This document shows, piece by piece, positions 27,958 to 36,563 of a stretch of 64,000 bases of DNA. A program made the position numbers and the translations under genes. The first letter of the stretch is position 1; each line of letters opens with the position of its first letter. Origin of the DNA: an uncultured Eubacteriales bacterium (lineage in GTDB: Bacteria; Bacillota; Clostridia; Christensenellales; Aristaeellaceae); contig CADBZH010000002.1 in the NCBI GenBank assembly GCA_902799045.1, positions 234,966-298,965 on the forward strand, written 5' to 3'. A model generated the notes under the pieces. It was not told where the DNA came from, did not search any database, and saw only the letters and a program-made list of their open reading frames with translations.

Positions 27958-28677
27958 ATGTACAAGCGCATTATATTGAAGCTCAGCGGCGAGACGCTGG
28001 CGCCGGAAAGGTTCTCCGAGAGCGACGCCTCCCACAGCTTTGAGGCTTCCCGGGTGGATCGCGCGGCGAAGGCCATTGTAGACCTGACGGACCTGGGCGT
28101 GCAGGTGGGCGTGGTGATGGGCGGCGGAAACATCTGGCGCGGCCGCTTCACCGCGGAGATGAACCCCGTTCTGGCCGACCAGATGGGCATGCTGGCCACG
28201 ATCATCAACGCACTTTGCGTGCAGGACGCCATCCAGCGCATGGGCCGCGGCGCGACCGTGTTCACCGCCCAGGAGATGACCCGCTTCGCCGAGCTCTATC
28301 GCGCCGACCGCGCCATCGCCAGAATGGAGGCGGGCGACGTGGTGCTGCTGGCCGGCGGCAGCGGCAACCCCTTCTTCACGACGGACACCGCCGCCGCGCT
28401 GAGGGCCGCGGAGCTGGGCGCGGACGCCGTGTTCAAGGGCACCACCGTGGACGGCGTGTATGATTCCGACCCCCGCAAGAACCCGGACGCGAAGCTGATC
28501 CGGGACATCACCTATCTGGAGACCATCGAACGCGGCCTGAAGGTGATGGACACCTCCGCGTTCCAGCTTTGCCAGGACCAGCGCATCCCCGTGATCCGCA
28601 TCTTCAACATGGACGACCTCGACAACGTGCTGCGCGTCGCACGGGGCGAGGACATCGGCACCGTGGTGCACCTGTAG
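27958..28677 (+). CDS. pyrH: UMP kinase
   Basis: Phosphorylates UMP to UDP in pyrimidine metabolism. The 239-residue protein has the amino-acid-kinase fold markers YKRIILKLSGETLA at the N-terminus, VGVVMGGGNIWRG, the NPFFTTDTAAALRAAELGAD substrate loop, and KGTTVDGVYDSDPRKNPDA. It matches the bacterial PyrH family in length and order. The start follows AAAGGAGAAGATAGACC. The neighbouring rpsB-tsf is the standard gene context; frr, normally next, is absent and a new promoter follows. Confidence 0.97.
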   Translation: MYKRIILKLSGETLAPERFSESDASHSFEASRVDRAAKAIVDLTDLGVQVGVVMGGGNIWRGRFTAEMNPVLADQMGMLATIINALCVQDAIQRMGRGATVFTAQEMTRFAELYRADRAIARMEAGDVVLLAGGSGNPFFTTDTAAALRAAELGADAVFKGTTVDGVYDSDPRKNPDAKLIRDITYLETIERGLKVMDTSAFQLCQDQRIPVIRIFNMDDLDNVLRVARGEDIGTVVHL

Positions 28678-28701
28678 TCGAGCCGCGCGCATTCTTTCAG
28701 G

Positions 28702-28730
28702 TTGACTAACGACGATGTTGGCGCTATAAT
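28702..28730 (+). promoter_or_regulatory. promoter of the small protein and rlmD-like gene
   Basis: TTGACT (28702-28707), 17-base spacer and TATAAT (28725-28730), 28 bases before the start codon at 28759. Confidence 0.85.
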
Positions 28731-28758
28731 GAAGGCATACACAAGGGAGGTGAGCTTC

Positions 28759-28968
28759 ATGCGGTCCGGACAGGGCGCGCCCTGGCGCGTCATCTACATT
28801 GCCCGTGGCGAGGCGCAGGCCAGCCAGATCGAGTCTCTTTTGAGCGAGGCCGGCTTCCTCTGCGACTGTAAGCAGCCCCAGGGTGCCTACGCCGAGGATA
28901 TCGAGATCAAGGCGCTGGAATCCGAGGCCGAGGAGGCCCGCCTCTACCTGATGGAGCAGGGTTTATAG
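28759..28968 (+). CDS. small DUF2007-like protein
   Basis: A 69-residue protein, probably of the DUF2007 (putative signal-transducing) type: WRVIYIARGEAQASQIESLLSEAGF forms a beta-alpha unit resembling ferredoxin-like folds, and the second half (DIEIKALESEAEEARLYLMEQ) a second such unit. The start at 28759 is fixed by GGGAGGTGAGCTTC just upstream and by the promoter, whose -35 would lie inside any longer reading frame. It is the first gene of a two-gene unit, ending 2 bases before the RNA methyltransferase. Function unknown. Confidence 0.75.
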   Translation: MRSGQGAPWRVIYIARGEAQASQIESLLSEAGFLCDCKQPQGAYAEDIEIKALESEAEEARLYLMEQGL

Positions 28969-28970
28969 CG

Positions 28971-30296
28971 ATGGAGCAGATCCGCATCACGGGTGTCGGC
29001 TCGCAGCTGCAGGGCGTGGGCCGTCTCGCGGATGGACGCGCGGTGTTTGTGCCCGGCGCGATCGTCGGCGAGCGCGTTGAAATTGAAATCACTCAGGAAA
29101 AGGGGCGCTTCTGTGAAGCGTCTCTTTCCGCTGTTTTGGAGCCTTCAGAGGACCGCGTCTCCCCCGCCTGCCCCCACGCGGACGCCTGCGGCGGCTGTCA
29201 GGGGTGGCACATGCGCTATGAGCGCACGCTGGAGCTGAAGCGGCAGATCGTCTGTGACGCGCTGTCGCGACTGGGCGGCATCGAAGCCCCCAACGTGTTC
29301 CCCACGCTGGGCTGCGCCGCGCCGGAGCGCTATCGCAACAAGGCGGAGTATCCCATCCAGTGGCAGGACGGCCGCGCGGTGATCGGCATGCACGCCCCGG
29401 GAAGCCGCACCGTCGTGCCCATCGGAAGCTGCCTGATCCAGTCCGAAGCCAGCGAGCGGGCCCTGCGGTGGCTCGGCGAGCGCCTGCCCTCCCTGTCATT
29501 CGCGGGGCGCCTGAAATACCTGGTGACGCGGGTGAACCGCCGCGGCGAGCTGATGCTGGTATTCTGCGCCGACGCGCCGATCCAGGGGGAAATCGCCCGC
29601 CTCGCGCCGGAACTGCAAAAAGAAATGCCGGAGCTGAAATCGCTCTGGCTGTGCCATCTGAACCGCCGCCCCGCCCACGCGCTGGACGGTCGCTGCGCGA
29701 AGGTATTCGGCGCGGACGCACTGACGGAGACGCTGCTGGGCCTCCAATTCCGGATCTCACCGCAATCCTTCTTCCAGGTGAACCCACCCCAGGCCGAGAT
29801 CCTGTATGAGAAGGCGCTGGAGGCGGTCGGAGTCGCGCCGGATTGCAGCCTGAAGCTGCTGGACGCCTACTGCGGCGCCGGAACGATCACGCTGGCGGCG
29901 GCCCGTTACGTGCGATCGGTCGTCGGCGTGGAAATCGTGCCGTCCGCCATCGCGGATGCCCAGCTGAACGCGCGGCGCAACGGCCTGTCCGACCGGGCGT
30001 GCTTCATCTGCGGTGACGCCGCCCGGGAGCTTCCCCGGCTGCTCTCCGGCGGCGAACGCTTCGACGGCGCGATCCTGGACCCGCCGCGCAAGGGCTGCGA
30101 CCCGGCGCTGCTGGACGCGCTCATCCGGGCAAAGCTGCCCGTGCTGGCCTATGTCTCCTGCAATCCGGCCACGCTGGCCCGGGATGTCAGGCTCCTTGTC
30201 GCGGGCGGCTACCGGCTCGACTGGGCTCAACCCGTGGATATGTTCCCCTGGTGCTCGGATGTCGAAACCGCCTGTCGGCTGGCCTTTAAAGGCTGA
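28971..30296 (+). CDS. rlmD: RlmD/TrmA-family RNA (uracil-5-)-methyltransferase
   Basis: SAM-dependent enzyme that methylates uracil C5 in 23S rRNA or tRNA. The 441-residue protein has an N-terminal TRAM domain (1-60, ending VEIEITQEKGRF), the Fe-S cysteine cluster CPHADACGGCQGW, the Rossmann methyltransferase core with LDAYCGAGTITLAAA, DPPRKGCDPALL and the nucleophile region YVSCNPATLARD, and a C-terminal DMFPWCSDVETACRL segment. Bacillota have several paralogues, so RlmD versus RlmCD is not certain. It follows the small protein by 2 bases and converges with the gene at 30301, whose stop is only 4 bases away; there is no visible terminator between them. Confidence 0.92.
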   Translation: MEQIRITGVGSQLQGVGRLADGRAVFVPGAIVGERVEIEITQEKGRFCEASLSAVLEPSEDRVSPACPHADACGGCQGWHMRYERTLELKRQIVCDALSRLGGIEAPNVFPTLGCAAPERYRNKAEYPIQWQDGRAVIGMHAPGSRTVVPIGSCLIQSEASERALRWLGERLPSLSFAGRLKYLVTRVNRRGELMLVFCADAPIQGEIARLAPELQKEMPELKSLWLCHLNRRPAHALDGRCAKVFGADALTETLLGLQFRISPQSFFQVNPPQAEILYEKALEAVGVAPDCSLKLLDAYCGAGTITLAAARYVRSVVGVEIVPSAIADAQLNARRNGLSDRACFICGDAARELPRLLSGGERFDGAILDPPRKGCDPALLDALIRAKLPVLAYVSCNPATLARDVRLLVAGGYRLDWAQPVDMFPWCSDVETACRLAFKG

Positions 30297-30300
30297 GGGG

Positions 30301-32748
30301 CTATCGCGCGACCAGGGCGTCGATCTCCCCGAGCAGCGCCTCCGCGTCGCCCAGCGGCTTGACATAGCCCTCCAGCATCCTGCCCTTGGCGGTGAGGCCC
30401 CGGGAGCGCGGGTTGATGTAGATGCGACACTTGCAGCGGGCGTTGCGGGCTTCCTGGATCAGGTTCAGCGCCGCCGAGTTTCCGTCGAAGGCAATCAGCG
30501 CCGAGGGGCGGCGCTTGAAGATCTCATAGGCGAAGCTCTTGTAGAGGCCGCCGGACGTGCCTTCTATGGAGACCAGGATGCCCAGGCCGCCCTCGCGCAG
30601 CTTCGCGATCTGCTGGGGCGTCAGCCGATTCGGCACGATGGCGAACAGGTCAAAGCGTCCCGCTGACTGCTTCACCAGATAGCCCTCCTGGGCCGTCAGC
30701 GCGTGTCCGACCACAAAGCAGACCTTTTCCGGGTCTGCTTTTTCAAGCAGCGCGTCGATGAAATCGCGGTCCTCGCCCCGAAGCGGGGTGCGCCGGCGGC
30801 TGGAATTGAAGCTGCCGCCCGCCACGATGATGGGAAAACGCCCGTCGGGAAGTGCCCTCAGCTGGTCGCGCAGCATCTCCTCCGCGGCCACCTTTCCCCC
30901 ACCGCGCCACAGGTCCGCCGGGGCCTTGTTCGCGGCCTCCAAACACCCCCTGAAGAACTGCTCCACGTCGCCGGTGCAGGCCTCCCGGAAGGCCGCGAGG
31001 CGCGCCTCGAACACGCTGCGGCTCCGCTCCAGGATCGCGTCCTCGCATTCCCGCATGCGGCGCAGCTCCTCCGGCTTCAGGCCCAGCAGCTTCTCAAGGC
31101 TCAGCTCCTCGTCGATGGAGTTCGTGCCGTAGAGCGCACCGCCGTCGGTGCCCTGGACGCAGGCCACGCCCGCCTTCAGGTAGCGCTTGAGCGGGTGGCG
31201 CTCCAGCCGGGAGAGGTTGTTCAGGCGCACGTTGGACGTGATCTGGAATTCCAACGTCACGCCCAACCGGCGCATCTCCGACAAGAGCTGCTTTCCCTTT
31301 TCGCTGCGCAAATCGCAGGTGTAGAGCCCGTGCCCGAGGCGGAGCGCCGGCATCGCCTGTCCGGGCGAAAGGGATTCGGCGACGCAGCGGATGCTGTTGG
31401 CCACGTTGTCGCGCAGGCTGTCGTTCTCCCCCGCGTGGATGCGGATGACGAAGCCCGGGTGCTCCCCCGCCAGCTTCACCAGCTCGCGGATGACGCTGCG
31501 CAGCTCCAGGATGTCGTTGATCTCCTCGCCGATGATGTCGCTGCCCGCCACGTAGGGGTCGGCGGCGATAGCCCGCAGGCAGCGCAGGTTTTCCGCCAGG
31601 TAGTCGTTGGGAGTGACCCTGTCCTTGACGATCGTCAGCGGCACCCGGCGAATGCCCGCCAGGAAGCGCAGCAGCACGCCGGTCTCCCGCGTGACGGCGG
31701 GCATGATCGCGTGGATCTGGCGCAGCCGGTCCGGGAATTCCGCGCGGTTCAGCAGGCTCGTATCGGAGATCTCGGCGTATTCTATGCCGTGCTTCTGGTA
31801 TTCCCGGGCAATCCACAGCAGCAGGTCCTGATAGAGCGTGTTGCCTCGATAGCGGTCGTCCTCGCGGTCGCGGCGCATGCGCTGGGCGTAGGCGCGCACC
31901 TCCCGATCCGGGATGTGCTCCACGTTCACGTCCACGTACGGGTCGTCCGCAGGGACGCCCTTGGTGAACACATAGCGATACAGATACACCTTTTCAAGAT
32001 TTGCGAACACCGCCTGGCCATCCTTTGGGATCGTCAGCGAATTGCGGATTTTTTCGATGTTCCCGGCGGCGTGCTCGGGATTGCCGAGGATCAGGTCGGC
32101 AAAGTTGATGAAGGTGAAGTCGTCGATGCGGCGCTCGCGATGGCGGCCCGTCAGCGGGATATCGCCCAGGTTGGCCTCGGCGACCTTCCGGGCCGCCTCC
32201 AGCCGCGCGATCTGCTCCAGCGTGCAGGTCAGCTCCAGCTTCTTGACGTAGTAATAGGGATAGCGGATCTGGCGCGTGATGCCCAGGGCGATCAACGCAT
32301 CCGGCGGCAGATTGCCGTTCATGTGGGTGTGCAGGTCCGTGCGGAACTTGCAGTCGCTGCGGATATAGGTCTTGACGATGGTCTTTTCGATGCCCAGGCG
32401 GTAATCCTTGGTCTGGCTCATCAGCGTCTTGGAGATGGCCGGCACGGAGGCCTTCAGCTCCACCCGCCCGTCCGGGAAGATGTTGGCCACCTTGGTATCC
32501 GCCAGGCGCAGGATGTAGACGCGCCGGTTGTCCCCGTCGAAATAGCAGGGAACCTCGCCGCGAATCACCTTCAGGCCATGTTCGTCCAGCGACGTCTCCA
32601 GGCTGCAGAGGCGCGCCAGATTGGTGATCAGGTTGCCGGAATGGTGATTGGGCGTGCGGATGACATGATAGAGACGCGCCCCGTCCAGGTAGAGATCGAC
32701 GACGATATCCTTTTCTCGGTCCAGGTAGAACTGCTGGAAAAAGAGCAT
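30301..32748 (-). CDS. adenosine-deaminase-like enzyme with an extra C-terminal Rossmann-like domain
   Basis: An 815-residue protein, more than twice the size of a housekeeping adenosine deaminase. After a novel N-terminal region (1-135) an amidohydrolase barrel carries every expected catalytic residue: H140 and H142 in TDLHTHMNG, H438 and E441 in RIHAGEND, H473 in LGHG, the S505/N506 pair and D535 in GTDGG. The C-terminal part (about 635-815) reads like a nucleotide-binding Rossmann or SLOG/LOG-type fold (FPIIVAGGSFNSS, VCFVVGHALTAQEGY, VSIEGTSGG, LIAFDGNSAAL). No signal peptide. AAAGGAGG precedes the start. It follows a hybrid histidine kinase by 44 bases in the same direction. Large divergent deaminases are known in phage-defence systems (RdrB of RADAR), but no RdrA-like AAA+ gene is here. 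The substrate is unknown. Confidence 0.8.
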   Translation of the reverse strand: MLFFQQFYLDREKDIVVDLYLDGARLYHVIRTPNHHSGNLITNLARLCSLETSLDEHGLKVIRGEVPCYFDGDNRRVYILRLADTKVANIFPDGRVELKASVPAISKTLMSQTKDYRLGIEKTIVKTYIRSDCKFRTDLHTHMNGNLPPDALIALGITRQIRYPYYYVKKLELTCTLEQIARLEAARKVAEANLGDIPLTGRHRERRIDDFTFINFADLILGNPEHAAGNIEKIRNSLTIPKDGQAVFANLEKVYLYRYVFTKGVPADDPYVDVNVEHIPDREVRAYAQRMRRDREDDRYRGNTLYQDLLLWIAREYQKHGIEYAEISDTSLLNRAEFPDRLRQIHAIMPAVTRETGVLLRFLAGIRRVPLTIVKDRVTPNDYLAENLRCLRAIAADPYVAGSDIIGEEINDILELRSVIRELVKLAGEHPGFVIRIHAGENDSLRDNVANSIRCVAESLSPGQAMPALRLGHGLYTCDLRSEKGKQLLSEMRRLGVTLEFQITSNVRLNNLSRLERHPLKRYLKAGVACVQGTDGGALYGTNSIDEELSLEKLLGLKPEELRRMRECEDAILERSRSVFEARLAAFREACTGDVEQFFRGCLEAANKAPADLWRGGGKVAAEEMLRDQLRALPDGRFPIIVAGGSFNSSRRRTPLRGEDRDFIDALLEKADPEKVCFVVGHALTAQEGYLVKQSAGRFDLFAIVPNRLTPQQIAKLREGGLGILVSIEGTSGGLYKSFAYEIFKRRPSALIAFDGNSAALNLIQEARNARCKCRIYINPRSRGLTAKGRMLEGYVKPLGDAEALLGEIDALVAR

Positions 32749-32792
32749 ATCGCGCCTCCTTTCGGCGATTGTTTAATGCGTCACGACCCGCG

Positions 32793-35627
32793 TCACCAGA
32801 TCAGCGCCTCGAGGGTCTCATAGAGGTGATCCGGCTCCACGGGCTTGGACAGGTGCGCCGTCATGCCGGCCTGCAGCGAAAGCTGCACGTCCTCGTCGAA
32901 GGCGTTGGCCGTCAGCGCGATGATCGGCACCCGCCGCGCGTCCCGCCTGGGCAGGGCGCGTATGGCCGCGGTAGCCTCCAGGCCGTCCATCACCGGCATG
33001 CGCACGTCCATCAGCACGGCGTCGTAATAGCCCTCGGTGCTGCGCTCGAACATCTCCAGCGCGACGCGGCCGTTTTCCGCGTGCTCCACCTGCATCTCCC
33101 TCATGCTGAGGATCTGCTTCATGATCTCGGCGTTGATCAGCACGTCCTCGGCCATCAGCACGCGCTTCCCCGCCAGCTCGGCCCGCCGGCCGTCCATGCG
33201 CGTATTCGAGCTCTTGCGCTTCACCACCGATTCGTACTCGCTGAGCACCGCCGAGGCGAAAAGCGGCTTGGCCATGAAGCCGTCCACGCCTGCCGCCAGG
33301 GCGGCGTCCTGTATGTCGTCCCAGTTGTAGGCTGTGAGCAGTATGATGGTCGTCTCGTGGTTGAAGTTCGCGCGGATCTCCCGGGCCACGGCCACGCCGT
33401 CCTGACTGGGCATCTTCCAATCCAGCAGCACCAGGTGATACGGCTCGTGCTTGGCGTGATGCAGCTCGATCAACTTCAGCGCCTCGCTTCCGCTCATGCA
33501 GGTCTGGGCGGCGATGCCGATCTCCTCCAGCACGATCCGGGCGTGTTCGCAGGCGATGGGATCGTCGTCCACCACCAGCACGCGCAGCTGGCTGGGCTTC
33601 AGCTGGCTGCTGACGACGGCGCGGTTGCCGCCGTCGCGCAGCGTGACCGTCACGGTGAAGGTGGAGCCGACGCCCTTTTCGGAGGTGACCTGAATGGTGC
33701 CGTTCATCATCTCCACGATGCTCTTGGTGATCGCCATGCCCAGGCCCGTGCTGCCGAACTTGTTGTTGCTGCTGCTGTTTTCCTGGGTGAAGGCGTCGAA
33801 GATCCTGGAGATGAAGGTCTTTTCCATGCCGATGCCGGTGTCCGCGATGGTGAAGCGCAGCGTGGCGTTGCTCTCATACTTCGCGATCTGCTCCACCGTG
33901 AAGGTGACGGCGCCGGGCGCGTCGGTGAACTTGATGGCGTTGGAGAGGATGTTGATGATGACCTGCTTGAGCTTCATGTCGTCGCCGATATAGTTGTCGG
34001 CCACCGCGCCGATGACGCGGCATTCAAAGCTCAGCCCCTTGTCGTCGCACTGGGCCTGGACCAGCGTGTTGATCTGCTCCAGCATGGCCCGGAAGGAGAA
34101 CTCCTCCTTGTGCAGCGTCAGCCGGCCGGACTCAATGCGGCTCATGTCGAGGATATCGTTGATGAGGCTCAGAAGGTGCCGCGCGCTGTCGCCGATCTTC
34201 TCCAGGTATTCCCGGGTCTGGGGCATCAGGTCCGCCGATTGCAGGGCGATGCTGTCCAGGCCGATGATGGCGTTCATGGGCGTTCGGATCTCGTGGCTCA
34301 TGTTGCTCAGGAAGCTGGTCTTGGCGGCGTTGGCCTGTTCCGCGGCCTGCAGGGCGTCCGCAAGCGCGGTGTTGCGCTCGCGCTCCTTGCGCAGCACGTC
34401 GGTGACGTCGCTCTTGAGCAGCAGGTAGAAGCGGGCCTCCCGGTCCACCTGGCAATAGGTGAAGCGCTTGAAGAACAGCTCTCCCCCGTCCTCGCAGGTC
34501 ACGTCCACGGTGTAGGTGTCCTTGTCCTCCAGCTCGCGCTCCACCGTCTCGGCCGAGAGCGCCAGGCGGAGCTGCTCCGGATCGTGCAGCGCTTCCGAGG
34601 CCGCCGGAAGCACCTGGTTCTGGATGTACTCGGAATAGACGCCGTCGCGCTGCTTCGGGAAGATGTTGCCGCGCTTGATGTTGGAGGCGTCGCCGATGAC
34701 GACGCCATAGTGGTCGCCCACGATGTAGGACACCATGTCGTACTGCTGGGCCAGCACCCGCTGGTTCAGCACCTCGGTGACCTTTTCCGTGTTGTACTCC
34801 GTCTCCACGCCGAAGGCGAACACATCGCCCGAGACCGGGTCGATGGCCGCCGAGCCGGAGAACTTCACAAAGCACTGGCGTCCGGACGCCCTGCGGCAAT
34901 AGCCCACGAACACCGCCGGCCCCTGGCCCTTGTAATAGCGTTCCACCAGGCGATCCAGCGCGAAGATCTCGTCATAGCGCTTCCGGTCGCCGGGCACCAG
35001 GAAGCTCTCGGAGCGCACCCGGGCGCTTTCGGCGATGGAGCCGCCAGGATAGTCGGTGTCATAGAGGTCGCGGCCGCGCGCCTCCTCGATGATGCCAGTG
35101 GTGATGTTCGTGCGGAACACGGTCAGGCTGCCATCCGCCAGCGCGTTGAACTGCTCCCGCATGCCCTCGTACACCTTCTCGCGCCGCCTGATCTCCTCCA
35201 GCGCGTAGTGCTGTTCGGTGATGTCGCCGATGAACACATAGAACACGTCGCCATAGCCGGGCAGGCGGGCCAGATGGCCGTAGTCGTCCACCCAGCGAAC
35301 GCTGCCATCGCGGCGGATGATACGATATTCCACGTAGTCCAGATTGTTGCTGTCAGGGGATTCGATCTGGCTCTCGATGGAGGCCTGCACCCGGTCGTAA
35401 TCCTCCGGATGCACCAGGCCCCGGAACCTGAAGCCGGTGAGCTCGCGGAACTCCGCCTCGTCCTTGCAGCCGAACAGCCGGTAACAGATGCTGTTGGCGA
35501 AGATCAGCTCCTGCTCCTCGTCGTCGCGGTATACGAAGAACCCGCCGGGGACCTGCTCAGCCATCCACCGGATGGCGGGCATGATCTGCCCTTCGTCCAT
35601 TTGGAAGCGTTTGAGGAAGTCATTCAT
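32793..35627 (-). CDS. soluble hybrid histidine kinase with two receiver domains
   Basis: A 944-residue sensor kinase with no membrane span. Domains in order: PAS with PAC (about 20-145, ending VFIGDITEQHYALEE), a second PAS-like region (about 155-285), a third (about 290-415), a coiled linker, HisKA with the phospho-acceptor H445 in SNMSHEIRTPMNAI, HATPase_c (about 545-680, with GSTGLGMAI), receiver 1 (from LRVLVVDDDP, phospho-acceptor in LVLLDWKMP) and receiver 2 (from GKRVLMAEDV, acceptor in AVLMDVRMP). No DNA-binding output domain is attached, so output goes through protein partners. The adenosine-deaminase-like gene directly downstream is the obvious candidate. Family architecture is common in gut Clostridia; the signal is unknown. 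Confidence 0.92.
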   Translation of the reverse strand: MNDFLKRFQMDEGQIMPAIRWMAEQVPGGFFVYRDDEEQELIFANSICYRLFGCKDEAEFRELTGFRFRGLVHPEDYDRVQASIESQIESPDSNNLDYVEYRIIRRDGSVRWVDDYGHLARLPGYGDVFYVFIGDITEQHYALEEIRRREKVYEGMREQFNALADGSLTVFRTNITTGIIEEARGRDLYDTDYPGGSIAESARVRSESFLVPGDRKRYDEIFALDRLVERYYKGQGPAVFVGYCRRASGRQCFVKFSGSAAIDPVSGDVFAFGVETEYNTEKVTEVLNQRVLAQQYDMVSYIVGDHYGVVIGDASNIKRGNIFPKQRDGVYSEYIQNQVLPAASEALHDPEQLRLALSAETVERELEDKDTYTVDVTCEDGGELFFKRFTYCQVDREARFYLLLKSDVTDVLRKERERNTALADALQAAEQANAAKTSFLSNMSHEIRTPMNAIIGLDSIALQSADLMPQTREYLEKIGDSARHLLSLINDILDMSRIESGRLTLHKEEFSFRAMLEQINTLVQAQCDDKGLSFECRVIGAVADNYIGDDMKLKQVIINILSNAIKFTDAPGAVTFTVEQIAKYESNATLRFTIADTGIGMEKTFISRIFDAFTQENSSSNNKFGSTGLGMAITKSIVEMMNGTIQVTSEKGVGSTFTVTVTLRDGGNRAVVSSQLKPSQLRVLVVDDDPIACEHARIVLEEIGIAAQTCMSGSEALKLIELHHAKHEPYHLVLLDWKMPSQDGVAVAREIRANFNHETTIILLTAYNWDDIQDAALAAGVDGFMAKPLFASAVLSEYESVVKRKSSNTRMDGRRAELAGKRVLMAEDVLINAEIMKQILSMREMQVEHAENGRVALEMFERSTEGYYDAVLMDVRMPVMDGLEATAAIRALPRRDARRVPIIALTANAFDEDVQLSLQAGMTAHLSKPVEPDHLYETLEALIW

Positions 35628-35996
35628 CAGGGCTCCGTCCTTTCATCGGCCCGCCTTCAGGGCGGTTTTGTTCTCGTACACGGCGGTCAAAAAGCAGTTT
35701 ATACTGAATTCCTTTCAAAACATGTACAAACGCGGAGTTGTTTTCTTGTTCTGGCAAAACTGATCGGAGAGAGGGGATGCAGCGCATCGTTGACTTAAGG
35801 ATTGGATGGAATTCACCGTTAACCCGATCGCCCACCCGCGCGCCATCTTACGCGCGGCAAGCGCCCGTTGCGCCACGGGCAAGGATACGGAAGCAGTCGC
35901 TTCATTTTACCATAACTTCATGCGCATTTGCAACCCATCAATAAGAAACAAATGAAATAAGGGCAAGCGCCGCCCGGCCCTGGCTGAACAAGAAAA
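35628..35996. other. intergenic stretch without a recognised gene
   Basis: About 370 bases upstream of the hybrid kinase. It holds a small GCCCGT/ACGGGC hairpin (35864-35881), a CGCGCG pair and short AT-rich tracts. I see no convincing promoter, coding region or structured RNA, although the kinase promoter must lie here; a TATAAA-like box occurs near 35700 without a matching -35. Confidence 0.4.
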
Positions 35997-36023
35997 GGCC
36001 TCCGAAGCATTTGCCCGGAGGTC
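35997..36023 (-). terminator. terminator of the tRNA cluster
   Basis: Hairpin with arms GACCTCCG and CGGAGGCC (reverse strand, one G-U pair) followed by TTTTCTTG, just downstream of the last tRNA gene. Confidence 0.8.
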
Positions 36024-36028
36024 TTGTG

Positions 36029-36104
36029 TGGTACACCATCAGGGGCTCGAACCCTGGACACCCTGATTAAGAGTCAGGTGCTCTACCAACTGAGCTAATG
36101 GTGC
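36029..36104 (-). tRNA. tRNA-Lys (CTT)
   Basis: Full 76-base cloverleaf with encoded CCA. The anticodon stem CCTGA/TCAGG encloses the loop CTCTTAA, giving anticodon CTT; the T-arm carries GGTTCGAGC. First acceptor pair is a G-U. Last gene of a five-tRNA cluster. Confidence 0.95.
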
Positions 36105-36107
36105 CTG

Positions 36108-36183
36108 TGGAGCGGTAGACGAGACTCGGACTCGCGACCTCCACCTTGGCAAGGTGGCGCTCTACCAACTGAGCTACTACCGC
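36108..36183 (-). tRNA. tRNA-Gly (GCC), copy 2
   Basis: 76 bases including CCA. Anticodon stem CCACC/GGTGG around TTGCCAA gives GCC. It appears identical to the copy at 36293-36368. Confidence 0.95.
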
Positions 36184-36201
36184 ACGTTAGCGAGGATTGA
36201 A

Positions 36202-36275
36202 TGGAGCGGGTGATGGGAATCGAACCCACGTAGCCAGCTTGGAAGGCTGGAACTCTACCATTGAGTTACACCCGC
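36202..36275 (-). tRNA. tRNA-Gly (TCC)
   Basis: 74 bases including CCA. Anticodon stem CCAGC/GCTGG around CTTCCAA gives TCC. Confidence 0.95.
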
Positions 36276-36292
36276 ATGCTTCAATGGAAAGT

Positions 36293-36368
36293 TGGAGCGG
36301 TAGACGAGACTCGGACTCGCGACCTCCACCTTGGCAAGGTGGCGCTCTACCAACTGAGCTACTACCGC
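36293..36368 (-). tRNA. tRNA-Gly (GCC), copy 1
   Basis: 76 bases including CCA, with anticodon GCC in TTGCCAA; apparently identical to the gene at 36108-36183, with the tRNA-Gly(TCC) gene between them. Confidence 0.95.
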
Positions 36369-36381
36369 ATGTCGGTTCAAA

Positions 36382-36466
36382 TGGTGCGGGCGAAGGGACT
36401 TGAACCCATACGCCGTTTGGCACCAGAACCTAAATCTGGCGCGTCTGCCAATTCCGCCACGCCCGC
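36382..36466 (-). tRNA. tRNA-Leu (TAG)
   Basis: 85-base type-II tRNA with encoded CCA and a long variable arm. Anticodon stem CCAGA/TCTGG around TTTAGGT gives TAG. First gene of the cluster. Confidence 0.94.
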
Positions 36467-36525
36467 ACAGGTCGGGAAGCGCGCTCGCCCGTCGGACGAT
36501 CCAGACGCGACAACCAACGCAGATT

Positions 36526-36554
36526 ATAATAGCACAAACCGGCGCGGTTGTCAA
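36526..36554 (-). promoter_or_regulatory. promoter of the five-tRNA cluster
   Basis: Reverse-strand consensus TTGACA (36554-36549), 17-base spacer, TATTAT (36531-36526), about 60 bases before tRNA-Leu. Confidence 0.85.
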
Positions 36555-36563
36555 TACTGAAAC

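Noticed and set aside
30301-35627. RADAR defence system
   Set aside because: Only a deaminase-like protein is present; no RdrA-type AAA+ ATPase is adjacent and the C-terminal domain differs as far as I can judge, so the name is not applied.
32769-35798. About 1000-codon plus-strand open frame opposite the hybrid kinase gene
   Set aside because: It is antisense to a clearly recognisable PAS/HisKA/receiver protein; the translation is rich in His/Arg/Gly/Val with no domain signature, as expected from GC-biased third positions.
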